A stretch of 64,000 nucleotides of DNA from Paenibacillus sp. L3-i20. GTDB taxonomy: Bacteria; Bacillota; Bacilli; Paenibacillales; Paenibacillaceae. Location of the stretch: positions 1,430,975 to 1,494,974 of the forward strand of contig NZ_BQME02000001.1 in the NCBI RefSeq assembly GCF_022180385.2, read 5' to 3'. Below the pieces are notes generated by a model, which searched no databases, was not told the DNA's origin, and was given only the letters and a program-made list of their open reading frames with translations. This document shows, one piece after another, positions 56,368 to 64,000 of this stretch. How positions within the stretch are numbered: the stretch's first letter is position 1; every line of letters begins with the position of its first letter. A program made the position numbers and the translations under genes.

Positions 56368-57843
56368 ATGCTGCTGGCTTCCTTAGTTGAGCACCTTGAG
56401 TACACCACCTTGCAAGGTGACTCTAATACTAACATCTCTTCCATCGCCTTCGACTCCCGTGAGGTAGTACCGAATGCTTTGTTTGTTGCTATTTCTGGCT
56501 TCACTGTAGATGGTCATACATTTATTGAAAGAGCAATCGAGCTTGGAGCAACTGCTATTCTTGTTGAGAGGGACATCGTCATCGATGCCCCTGTCACTGT
56601 GCTGAAAGTTGCTGATACTCGATACGCAATGGCTCATGCTTCTGCACGTTTTTATAATAATCCTACTGAAAAGCTTAATCTAATTGGGATTACCGGCACT
56701 AACGGCAAGACATCTACGACATATTTCATTAAATCCATATTGGAGCAATCGAAGCGAACCGTTGGAGTTATTGGGACGATTGGTGCTATGGTTGGCAATC
56801 AGTCATTGAAAACAAAGTCCACAACACCAACGACACCTGAATCGCTTCATCTTCAACATATGTTCGCAGATATGGTGGATACAGGCGTACATGATTGTGT
56901 GATGGAAGTTTCTTCTCATGCGCTTAGCTTGCAGAGAACAGCCGCTTCCCGCTTCAAATCTGGTATTTTCACTAATCTAACACCCGACCATCTTGAACTG
57001 CACAATACGATGGAGGAATATTTCGAAGCTAAAGCGATGTTGTTCGATTTGACAACTGACTACAATATCGTCAACATGGACGATGAGTACGGAAGACGCT
57101 TAGCAACAAAGATCGCTTCCAATCCAGCTAAGCTTGTTACGTACGGCATTGAGAATGATGCTACGATACGGGCTGCTGATATTCGACAATTTGCAGACTA
57201 CACCAGCTACGTTGTTCATACACCAACGGGCAGTGTTGCTATACAGACTAACCTGCCAGGTATTATATATGTGTATAACAGCTTGGCTGCTATTGCCTGC
57301 GCTTATTGCAATGGCATTAACCTTGATCAAATTTCAGCCGGCATTCGTGCTGTAAAAAGCATTAAAGGTCGACTTGAAGTCGTCTATCAAGACGAGGAAC
57401 GGAAGATTATCGTAGACTTCGCGCATACAGAAGATAGTCTAGAGAAAGCATTATCAACGTTGCGTCCCTTTACGAAAGGTCGGCTTATACTTGTATTCGG
57501 CGTTTATGCAGCACCTGGTAAGCTCGGCAGCGGCAAACGACAAGCGATGGGTACAATTGCTGGGCAATATTCTGATATCGCAATTGTCACCTCAGATAAT
57601 CCGAAAGATCAAGATCCCGATGCAATTATTGCAGAGGTTTCAGCAGCCGTCCAAGCAGCAGGTGGTATGCACCGTGGTATCGTAGATCGACGTGAAGCGA
57701 TTCAATATGCAATCGATATAAGCGAGAGGGATGACGTCATTCTTATTGCCGGGAAAGGTCACGAAACATCTCAAGTGATCGGTAAGACGGAAATACCTTT
57801 CAACGAAGCAGAAATTGTTAATGATATTATGAGCGGAAAATAA
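56368..57843 (+). CDS. MurE-like UDP-N-acetylmuramyl peptide ligase (paralogue)
   Basis: 491 aa with all three Mur ligase domains: UDP-binding N-domain (SSIAFDSREVVPNALFVAI), central ATPase with P-loop GITGTNGKTSTT (~107-118) and carbamylated-Lys segment YFEAKAMLFD (K222), and a C-domain with VDFAHTEDSLEKAL and GKGHETSQVI. Two signatures differ from housekeeping MurE: the usual GCGGDRD-type segment is GVYAAPGKLGSGKR, and the amino-acid selector DNPR is DNPK (410-413). It is therefore a paralogue with an altered added amino acid. It is not next to other dcw genes but within a ligase-racemase operon. Confidence 0.88.
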   Translation: MLLASLVEHLEYTTLQGDSNTNISSIAFDSREVVPNALFVAISGFTVDGHTFIERAIELGATAILVERDIVIDAPVTVLKVADTRYAMAHASARFYNNPTEKLNLIGITGTNGKTSTTYFIKSILEQSKRTVGVIGTIGAMVGNQSLKTKSTTPTTPESLHLQHMFADMVDTGVHDCVMEVSSHALSLQRTAASRFKSGIFTNLTPDHLELHNTMEEYFEAKAMLFDLTTDYNIVNMDDEYGRRLATKIASNPAKLVTYGIENDATIRAADIRQFADYTSYVVHTPTGSVAIQTNLPGIIYVYNSLAAIACAYCNGINLDQISAGIRAVKSIKGRLEVVYQDEERKIIVDFAHTEDSLEKALSTLRPFTKGRLILVFGVYAAPGKLGSGKRQAMGTIAGQYSDIAIVTSDNPKDQDPDAIIAEVSAAVQAAGGMHRGIVDRREAIQYAIDISERDDVILIAGKGHETSQVIGKTEIPFNEAEIVNDIMSGK

Positions 57844-57908
57844 TAAATGAGGCCGCGCATTATAGTGAGCCTGTTACAAAAATTAAGCAACGGAAGGGCT
57901 AACCTAAT

Positions 57909-59750
57909 ATGTGCGGTTTCGTAGGATTTGCAAATAGTCATATCCCTATCGACAAACAACAAATTATTCAAGCGATGATGGATACCATTATCCATAGGGG
58001 ACCTGATAGCGGCGGCATCTTCTCTGATGATGATGTCACATTCGGTTTCAGACGATTGACAATTATTGACCTCTCCCAAGAAGGCAGCCAACCCATGTAT
58101 AATGAGGATAAGAGCTGCATTCTTATTTTTAACGGAGAAATCTACAACTATCGCGAACTACGGCAAGAACTACTGGATCAAGGGCATATTTTCACCAGCC
58201 ATACAGATAGTGAAGTTATTCTGCATGGTTACGAGCAATACGGAGTCGACATCGTACAGAAATTGAGGGGTATGTTTGCCTTCACTATCTGGGATACGAA
58301 GCGTCGCAGTCTATTTTTAGCAAGAGATCACTTTGGCATAAAGCCCTTGTACTACACGCAGAACACGACAGACGGCTCCCTCCTATTTGGATCGGAAATT
58401 AAATCGTTTCTGAAGCATCCAGCTTTCCGTAAAGAGCTGAACAAGGATGCGCTTAAGCCCTATTTGACGTTTCAGTACTCTGTCTTGGACGAAACATTTT
58501 TTAAAGGCGTCTTTAAGCTAAGACCTGGTGACTATATGTTGTATAAGGACGGAAAGCTCGAAACAACGCAATATTGGGATGCGGATTTTAATGAGAAGGA
58601 CGGCTCGCTTGAGCATTATGTGGAGCGGATCAAAGATTCCGTACGAGAATCCGTCGAGTATCACAAAATTAGTGATGTAAAGGTAGGCTCCTTCTTGTCC
58701 GGAGGAATCGACTCCAGCTACATTACTGCACTCCTTAAACCAAGCAAAACATTTTCCGTCGGATTTCAGGATCACGAAGGCATGTTCAATGAAACAAATC
58801 TCGCCAAGGAATTATCAGATATTTTGAATATCGAGAATCACCGGAAAATGATTAGTGCAGAGGAATGCTTCAATATCCTGCCAACGATCCAGTATCATAT
58901 GGATGAGCCGCAATCGAATCCGTCCTCCGTACCGCTCTATTTTCTAGCTGAGCTTGCTAGTAAACATGTGACCGTTGTATTGTCCGGTGAAGGTGCAGAC
59001 GAAATATTCGGCGGATATGCATGGTACGAAACGACGCCTGCAATGAATAAATACAAGAGCTTGCCTTACGGGCTTAGAAGACCATTATCTACTCTTGCCA
59101 AGGGACTGCCACGCAATCGTATCACTTCCTTCCTAGTTAAGGGTGGACAGAAGGTTGAGGAGCGCTTTATTGGACAAGCAAAAGTATTTGAAGAAGCAGA
59201 TGCGCTTGCTGTTCTGAAGGATGATTATAAGCAAGGACCATCTGTGCAAAGCATTACACAAAAGGTTTATACCAACATCCAAGGCAAAGATGACGTAACT
59301 AAGATGCAATATCTCGATATGAAGTTATGGCTTCCTGGTGATATTTTGCTTAAGGCAGATAAGATGAGCTTGGCGCATTCCATTGAGCTACGCGTTCCGT
59401 TCCTAGACAAAAAGGTTATGGAGCTTGCAGGTCAGGTGCCTACGAGTTTACGTATTCATCCAAGTAATACAAAGTTCGCTTTGCGTACTGCTGCTAAGGA
59501 AGTGCTCCCCGATGCATGGGCTAATCGCGAGAAAGTAGGCTTCCCTGTCCCGATTAGGCACTGGCTGAAGGAGAAAAAGTACTATGCACTCGTGAAAGAA
59601 CAATTCCAGTCGGAGGCGGCAGGACAGTTTTTTCATACCGAACAATTGATGAAATATCTCGACGCGCATTATGACGGGAAAGCTAACTATGCCCGGTATA
59701 TTTGGACGGTGTATGTTTTCCTAGTATGGTATAAGAGGTTTTTTGAATAA
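57909..59750 (+). CDS. Glutamine-dependent asparagine synthase (AsnB type)
   Basis: 613 aa. N-terminal class II glutaminase with nucleophile Cys2 (MCGFVGFANSH), then the AsnB synthetase domain with PP-loop SFLSGGIDSSYITALL and SGEGADEIFGGYAWYE. AsnB relatives can amidate free Asp or, as in LtsA/AsnB1/AsnH, carboxylates in peptidoglycan stem or branch peptides. The location in this operon favours the second, but free Asn synthesis cannot be excluded. The stop overlaps the next start (TAATG). Confidence 0.9.
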   Translation: MCGFVGFANSHIPIDKQQIIQAMMDTIIHRGPDSGGIFSDDDVTFGFRRLTIIDLSQEGSQPMYNEDKSCILIFNGEIYNYRELRQELLDQGHIFTSHTDSEVILHGYEQYGVDIVQKLRGMFAFTIWDTKRRSLFLARDHFGIKPLYYTQNTTDGSLLFGSEIKSFLKHPAFRKELNKDALKPYLTFQYSVLDETFFKGVFKLRPGDYMLYKDGKLETTQYWDADFNEKDGSLEHYVERIKDSVRESVEYHKISDVKVGSFLSGGIDSSYITALLKPSKTFSVGFQDHEGMFNETNLAKELSDILNIENHRKMISAEECFNILPTIQYHMDEPQSNPSSVPLYFLAELASKHVTVVLSGEGADEIFGGYAWYETTPAMNKYKSLPYGLRRPLSTLAKGLPRNRITSFLVKGGQKVEERFIGQAKVFEEADALAVLKDDYKQGPSVQSITQKVYTNIQGKDDVTKMQYLDMKLWLPGDILLKADKMSLAHSIELRVPFLDKKVMELAGQVPTSLRIHPSNTKFALRTAAKEVLPDAWANREKVGFPVPIRHWLKEKKYYALVKEQFQSEAAGQFFHTEQLMKYLDAHYDGKANYARYIWTVYVFLVWYKRFFE

Positions 59751-60871
59751 TGGAGATACAAAAAAAGAAGCAAAAAAGAAAACAAGGTATTCAACTTCTA
59801 ATTGCATTAATTCTAATTATTGCAGTTGTTATCATCTACACACAGTTCGCTAATCAAGATCAAGCAGTCGATCTTCCGCTGACAGGCATCACGACAGATG
59901 AAGGTGTTGTTAAAGAATCTGAGAAGCCTGCAGTTAAGCAAGGTAATATGACGATTACGAGCGTAGATGCTACAACGGGCTTGCCTATTGCTAATACCGA
60001 ATTCGCTATCATCGAAGAGATGACATCGGCTATTATAGAAACAGTCCGTACAGATGCAACGGGTAAAGCTTCATCTCAACTACTGAATTATGGAACAACC
60101 TATACTGTTAAGCAGGTGAAGGTTGATGACGCTTATGAACCAATAGATGCGGTCACGAAAATTGAAATTTCGGCTCCGAATCAAGCAGTGCCTACAAAAA
60201 ATAAGCTGTTAAGTCATATTAAAGAGGTTTCACGTACAGCCGATGGACAGATCGACATTAAGAGTGTTTATATGGATGTAGCAACTCTAATGCAAAAGCC
60301 TGAGCTACCCAATGGTTGTGAAATTACGTCACTAACAGCTGTACTCAATTATTACGGTTACGAAGCTGATAAGCTGGACATGGCCGACAACTATCTTCCG
60401 AAAGAGGCGTGGACGAGAAAAGACGGCAAGTTATTCGGTCCCGATCCTTATAAAGCCTACGCAGGTGATCCAAGAAAGCAGCCAGGCGGCTTCTTCAGCT
60501 ATGCACCGCCGATTGTAGCAGCTGCTGACAAATACTTGAGTGCCTTTGGCGGAGTTCTCTCCACGGAAGATATTAGCGGAAGCTCGCGAAATGATATTTT
60601 GCAGAAACTAGACAAAGGGATTCCCGTTGTGACATGGACGACACTTGATATGTCGCCGCCTAAGTTAAACTATTCATGGTACTTTAACGATACTGGAGAA
60701 CTATTCACTGCTCCAACAAATCTTCATGTCGTCGTATTAAATGGCTATGATGCTGAGAGCAACACCGTGCATGTCATGAATCCATTAAAAGGTCAAGTAA
60801 CTTACAACTCAGACATATTCTTCAACAGCTATACTGAAATGGGCAGCCACGCTTTAATCGTATCTGGCTAA
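59750..60871 (+). CDS. Membrane-anchored C39-like peptidase with CnaB-like domain
   Basis: 373 aa: Lys-rich N-terminus and one membrane helix (~14-33), outside part with a CnaB/SpaA prealbumin-like beta-sandwich (~63-145, GNMTITSVDATTGLPIANTEF), then a C39_2-type papain-fold domain (~170-373). Probable catalytic Cys190 in ELPNGCEITSLTAVLNYYG, His326 in APTNLHVVVLNGYD and Asn344 in HVMNPLKG. It acts outside the cell, likely on a peptide or peptidoglycan bond. Start overlaps the asnB-like stop. The combination with a CnaB domain is not one I know. Confidence 0.85.
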   Translation: MEIQKKKQKRKQGIQLLIALILIIAVVIIYTQFANQDQAVDLPLTGITTDEGVVKESEKPAVKQGNMTITSVDATTGLPIANTEFAIIEEMTSAIIETVRTDATGKASSQLLNYGTTYTVKQVKVDDAYEPIDAVTKIEISAPNQAVPTKNKLLSHIKEVSRTADGQIDIKSVYMDVATLMQKPELPNGCEITSLTAVLNYYGYEADKLDMADNYLPKEAWTRKDGKLFGPDPYKAYAGDPRKQPGGFFSYAPPIVAAADKYLSAFGGVLSTEDISGSSRNDILQKLDKGIPVVTWTTLDMSPPKLNYSWYFNDTGELFTAPTNLHVVVLNGYDAESNTVHVMNPLKGQVTYNSDIFFNSYTEMGSHALIVSG

Positions 60872-60926
60872 TCTTAAGTGAAGCTAGCTGTAGTAGAAAA
60901 AACTATTCTTATTCAAAGTAGGTTGA

Positions 60927-61661
60927 ATGATGGCGCATAAGAGCTTAGGTGTAATAGGGGGAATGGGCCCCAAGGCAACTGCTGTATTCTTCGACAAAGT
61001 TATCGAAAATACGATCGCAGAGCGTGATCAGGACCATATCGATATGGTCATCCTGAACCATGCAACGATTCCTGATCGCACAACTGTCATTCTTGAAGGT
61101 ACAGGCGAGCTATTCCTTGAAGCGGTAGCGAAGGACTTTAAGCTGCTTGAGTATGCAGGTGTCGCCAATATTGCGATTCCCTGCAATACATCGCATTATT
61201 TCTACGAGGATATGCAGCAGATGACGAGCATTCCTATTATTAATATGGTAGACGAGACACTACAGATCATCTATAAAAAATATGGCTCCAATAGCCGTAT
61301 TGGCATTTTGGCAACGAGTGGAACAATCAAAACGGGCGTCTACTCCAAAGTATGCGAGCAATACGGTATGGAGATGTATGTTCCTGACGCGGAAGTGCAA
61401 GCGAAAGTCATGAAGATCATCTACACCAACGTAAAAGGACAGATGGACTTCTCGCCGGACGAGCTCGAAGCACTCATTGAGGAGCTTGTGACCGATCACG
61501 GCTGTCAGTGTGTCATTCTTGCCTGCACTGAGCTATCTTGCATCAAGCTAAGCCCAGCTACCGCTGAATGCAGTGTAGACGCTATGCAAGTGCTGGTGGA
61601 AAGATCCATAGAGCTGTCGGGACGGGATTCTAAAGAAGTCTTTGATAAGAAAAAGAGCTGA
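60927..61661 (+). CDS. Aspartate/glutamate racemase family protein
   Basis: 244 aa. GVIGGMGPKATAVFF at the N-terminus and two active-site cysteines in AIPCNTSHYF and LACTELSCI, the pattern of RacD-type aspartate racemases (PLP-independent, two-Cys) rather than MurI. Would make D-Asp (or D-Glu) in the cytoplasm, matching an ATP-grasp D-Asp ligase in the same operon. ATGATG at 60927/60930. Last gene of the operon, with a terminator overlapping its stop. Confidence 0.88.
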   Translation: MMAHKSLGVIGGMGPKATAVFFDKVIENTIAERDQDHIDMVILNHATIPDRTTVILEGTGELFLEAVAKDFKLLEYAGVANIAIPCNTSHYFYEDMQQMTSIPIINMVDETLQIIYKKYGSNSRIGILATSGTIKTGVYSKVCEQYGMEMYVPDAEVQAKVMKIIYTNVKGQMDFSPDELEALIEELVTDHGCQCVILACTELSCIKLSPATAECSVDAMQVLVERSIELSGRDSKEVFDKKKS

Positions 61662-61686
61662 TTCCTTGGGGATCAGCTCTTTTTTC
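61651..61686 (+). terminator. Intrinsic terminator of the ligase-racemase operon
   Basis: Stem AAAAGAGCTGAT/ATCAGCTCTTTT (61651-61662 with 61672-61683) with TTCC-TTGG-GG loop, followed by T-run and overlapping the racemase stop codon; also serves the convergent SLH gene. Confidence 0.85.
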
Positions 61687-61693
61687 ATCTTAC

Positions 61694-64000
61694 TTAAGGT
61701 TTAGCTTTCCAGTTGTTAGTAGGGGTATATCCGTCAGCCACGTGAGCCTCGTCGAATACGACTGGTACAAACACATAACCGATTACTTTTAATTGCTCAT
61801 CGTACAAAACGATATAATCAACTTTGTCATGTACGGTTTTTGGTTGACTCTCATGTGTGCTAAATGGATGATAACTTGTCAATATTACATGTTCTCCATC
61901 AGGGTAAACTATCTCAGATACAGTACTTAAGGTTGTGGATGAAAATCCTAAAGGAACGATATCTATTTTAACTTGATCTGTGAGTAAAGAAGATTGATAT
62001 TCACCACGTGGTGTATACAGATCTTCTGAAGATGTTGAGTAATATTTAACAGTAGGAAACTTTGCTTTTAACTTAGACACGTTCATATAAGTACGAGTAC
62101 CGCTTCTAAATGGATCTGAGTACCATGGATTTTGAGTAAATGCCTCTAACAACTCTTGTTTGGTTAATGGAGCTACTCTAATACCAACATCTTCTGTTAT
62201 GAGATGAATTGGTGAAAGATCGTATTTGTACTCCCCTTCTGCAAATACGAGACCATCTCTTAATACTTTAATATAAAATGAACCTTTATCCGCTTCAAAA
62301 TCTTCCTCTTGCATATGAACACTTATACCAATTTGCGTACCTAAAGGTGTGCTTAGATTACCTAGTTTAAATACTTGAATGACATCCGTATACTGCACTC
62401 TTTCACCATTCACGGAACCACCATATAATGATAAGCTGCGATGCCATTTTTTGTCCATGCGATAATAATCACTTTTTAGAATCTTAAAACCTTCTTGAAT
62501 AGTTCTTGGTTTTTGTAAGACAACTGTATAATATTTCGACCTGCTCCCATCTCCGCTTGTAATGCTAATACTTACGCGTACATCCTGGCCTGGCTTAACA
62601 TCAATGTTGAGCGTATCATCTTTATAATCTCCGTAATAAGTGAATTTCTTACTTGTAGCATCATTTACATCTACAAAATAATTGATCTTCGAAAGAGGGG
62701 ATTTCTTCACATTAAATGGAATTGTGGTCGGTCCCTCTAACGTGTTTTTCGTACTATACTTAAAGATATTAGAATCAAAACCGATTTTGTCTGTGCGATT
62801 ATCCATTCCATCCAACTGTTGAAGCTCGAAATCACCAAAAGATAAACTTTCAATATTGGCTTCCTTACATGCATCAATTGAACATGGCGCTGGCGTTGGT
62901 TCTGGTGTTGGCACAGGTGTCGGCACTGGCGTCGGTTCTGGTGTTGGTTTTGGTGTCGGTTCTTGTGTTGGCGCTGGTGTTGGCACAAGTGTCGGCGCTG
63001 GTGTTGGCACTGGCGTCGGTTCTGGTGTTGGTTTTGGTGTCGGTTCTTGTGTTGGTTCTTGTGTTGGTTCTTGTGTTGGTTCTTGTGTTGGTTCTTGTGT
63101 TGGTTTTGGTGTCGGTTCTTGTGTTGGTGCTGGTGTTGGCGCTGGTGTTGGCGCTGGTGTTGGCGCTGGTGTTGGCACTGGTGTTGGCGCTGGTGTTGTC
63201 ACCGGCCCTGTACCTGAATTAGAATTTGTAACTGGCGTTGGTGTTGGTGTAACAGCGCCTACACCATCCGTTTTTTCTGGTTTGGATTCAAATTTCGAAC
63301 CAGTAGCATTTTTATTTATAACGGCACTTTCAATCTTACCTCCACCCAACAACCCTGTAACAGCATCAAGAACCAGTTTACGAATAACTGCTTCTTTGCT
63401 TACATTAATTTGGTTATCTGATCCATTAGACTGAACGTTCAATGACTCAACTGATCCCGTCGGGATATTCACTTTTACTTTAGAGGACATAACGTTTACA
63501 CTTTCAAAATGACCGAGCAATTCAACTTGTGACCCGATCGGCAATTGTTTTGTTATGTCTACATTTGTGATACCAGTATCAGTAACAAATGATTCTTCTA
63601 GCTTTACTGGAGAATTTACAAGTACATATTCTATTGCAGAAGCTCCCGCAACGACAACCCTTACCGTACCAGTGCTCTTTTCAATAAGCATACTTACTAC
63701 AACTGAATCTTCAAAATGAATGGAGTTTGGTCCTCCACCCTGAATAGTTGTTGTACCCTCGATTTTCACTTTTTTGAAGTGAACATCACCTTCGCCAACC
63801 GAAGCCGTCAAAGTAACATCACCTTTAATAGTAACGTTTTGGAGTGTTACACCCGGTGCAGAAATAACGACGTTACCTCTAATGACTTGGTTACCCTTCT
63901 CAGGACCATAAACGCCAGCATTACTATAAGTTTTGACAGGAGCTTCATATGCTAGAGCAGCATCCAGCAACGTTACACTCTGTGCTCTAGACAGACCACC
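61694..64000 (-). CDS. SLH-domain surface protein (partial, 5' end beyond window)
   Basis: The visible part is about 768 residues and enters from the right edge in frame as GGLSRAQSVTLLDAAL, the end of an SLH domain, so the gene continues upstream; the TTG at 63970 is not a real start. After the SLH end there is a beta-rich region of repeated short strands (NVVISAPGVTLQNVTIKGDV, pectin-lyase-like or carbohydrate-surface fold), then a Thr-Pro tract (62878-63245) with units like PTPAPTPEPTQEPT, then a cadherin-like beta-sandwich (SLSFGDFELQQL ... YYTVVLQKPR) and a C-terminal domain of unknown function. Wall-attached, function unknown. Confidence 0.85.
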   Translation of the reverse strand, partial: GGLSRAQSVTLLDAALAYEAPVKTYSNAGVYGPEKGNQVIRGNVVISAPGVTLQNVTIKGDVTLTASVGEGDVHFKKVKIEGTTTIQGGGPNSIHFEDSVVVSMLIEKSTGTVRVVVAGASAIEYVLVNSPVKLEESFVTDTGITNVDITKQLPIGSQVELLGHFESVNVMSSKVKVNIPTGSVESLNVQSNGSDNQINVSKEAVIRKLVLDAVTGLLGGGKIESAVINKNATGSKFESKPEKTDGVGAVTPTPTPVTNSNSGTGPVTTPAPTPVPTPAPTPAPTPAPTPAPTQEPTPKPTQEPTQEPTQEPTQEPTQEPTPKPTPEPTPVPTPAPTLVPTPAPTQEPTPKPTPEPTPVPTPVPTPEPTPAPCSIDACKEANIESLSFGDFELQQLDGMDNRTDKIGFDSNIFKYSTKNTLEGPTTIPFNVKKSPLSKINYFVDVNDATSKKFTYYGDYKDDTLNIDVKPGQDVRVSISITSGDGSRSKYYTVVLQKPRTIQEGFKILKSDYYRMDKKWHRSLSLYGGSVNGERVQYTDVIQVFKLGNLSTPLGTQIGISVHMQEEDFEADKGSFYIKVLRDGLVFAEGEYKYDLSPIHLITEDVGIRVAPLTKQELLEAFTQNPWYSDPFRSGTRTYMNVSKLKAKFPTVKYYSTSSEDLYTPRGEYQSSLLTDQVKIDIVPLGFSSTTLSTVSEIVYPDGEHVILTSYHPFSTHESQPKTVHDKVDYIVLYDEQLKVIGYVFVPVVFDEAHVADGYTPTNNWKAKP
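62878..63245 (-). repeat. Tandem repeat coding for Thr-Pro-rich linker
   Basis: Repeated 12-bp type units (GGTGTTGG plus a variable TTCTTG, CGCTGG or TTTTGG on the plus strand) encode PTPx/PTQEP repeats on the minus strand. Length variation by slippage is likely. The units give long false frames on the other strand. Confidence 0.85.

Noticed and set aside
62878..63245. CRISPR-like repeat array
   Set aside because: Units are short, contiguous and without unique spacers; they encode a linker in frame with the SLH protein.
62856..63434. Long plus-strand frames rich in Val-Gly or Leu-Val repeats
   Set aside because: They are the complement of the Thr-Pro repeat of the minus-strand SLH gene; no ribosome site and no plausible protein composition.
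63961..63970. TTG start for the SLH protein at the right edge
   Set aside because: Upstream in-frame residues GGLSRAQSVT match the end of an SLH domain, so the gene continues past the window.

Overview
The window looks like chromosomal DNA of an endospore-forming Firmicute of the Paenibacillaceae (Paenibacillus or Cohnella type). The reasons are the gene order atpZ-atpI-atpBEFHAG / wecB / upp / glyA-ywlG-rpiB / ywlE-mntP-tsaC-spoIIR / prmC-prfA, which follows the ywl-atp region of Bacillus; sporulation genes (spoIIR, a Spo0E-like phosphatase, a PAS sensor kinase of sporulation-kinase type); S-layer-homology (SLH) surface proteins; and strong Gram-positive ribosome binding sites with many GTG/TTG starts. 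No rRNA, tRNA, CRISPR array, insertion sequence or phage gene was recognised.

Layout. 1-5147: ATP synthase operon on the minus strand, with atpG cut by the left edge. 5337-7152: wecB and upp. 7323-16727: an interruption of the Bacillus-like order, holding a small mechanosensitive channel, a secreted protein with eight Big2 repeats, and a complete oligopeptide ABC operon (oppA-B-C-D-F). 17298-27462: return to the conserved order, glyA-ywlG-rpiB under a ZTP riboswitch, then ywlE, mntP, tsaC and spoIIR (with a sigma-F-like promoter), an inserted ECF41-type sigma factor plus AhpD-like gene, then prmC and prfA. 27711-35132: ychF, a 47-aa possible spore protein, a carbohydrate ABC transporter without ATPase, and a PepSY/YcdB-type SLH protein. 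35330-39687: thioredoxin, an Rrf2 regulator with an operator over its own promoter, and a 1026-aa acyltransferase-3/FAD-oxidoreductase fusion. 39835-48825: hisC, a VanZ-like protein, a MobA-GNAT fusion, glnS, an NlpC/P60 hydrolase behind a c-di-AMP riboswitch, an MFS transporter, a GNAT enzyme, a YkuI-type EAL protein and a small conserved unknown. 48993-54887: motAB, an RluF-type pseudouridine synthase, a NAD(P)-binding protein, an orphan sensor kinase, tadA and a Spo0E-like protein.

55157-61661 is the best candidate for an undescribed system. It is a tight five-gene operon: ATP-grasp ligase, a MurE-like ligase with altered signature motifs, a glutamine-dependent asparagine synthase, a membrane-anchored C39-like peptidase carrying a CnaB-like domain, and an Asp/Glu racemase, closed by a terminator. 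Read together, these genes could make D-Asp, attach it to a UDP-linked muropeptide or related carrier, amidate it, and process the product outside the cell. That assignment is inference. The window ends inside a further SLH surface protein with a long Thr-Pro repeat tract.

Regulatory DNA stands out: two riboswitches with clear class assignment, a likely ECF41 target promoter inside the 3' end of its own sigma gene, candidate sigma-F and sigma-G promoters, an Rrf2-type operator, and two clusters of DnaA boxes (27.56-27.67 kb and 54.06-54.16 kb).
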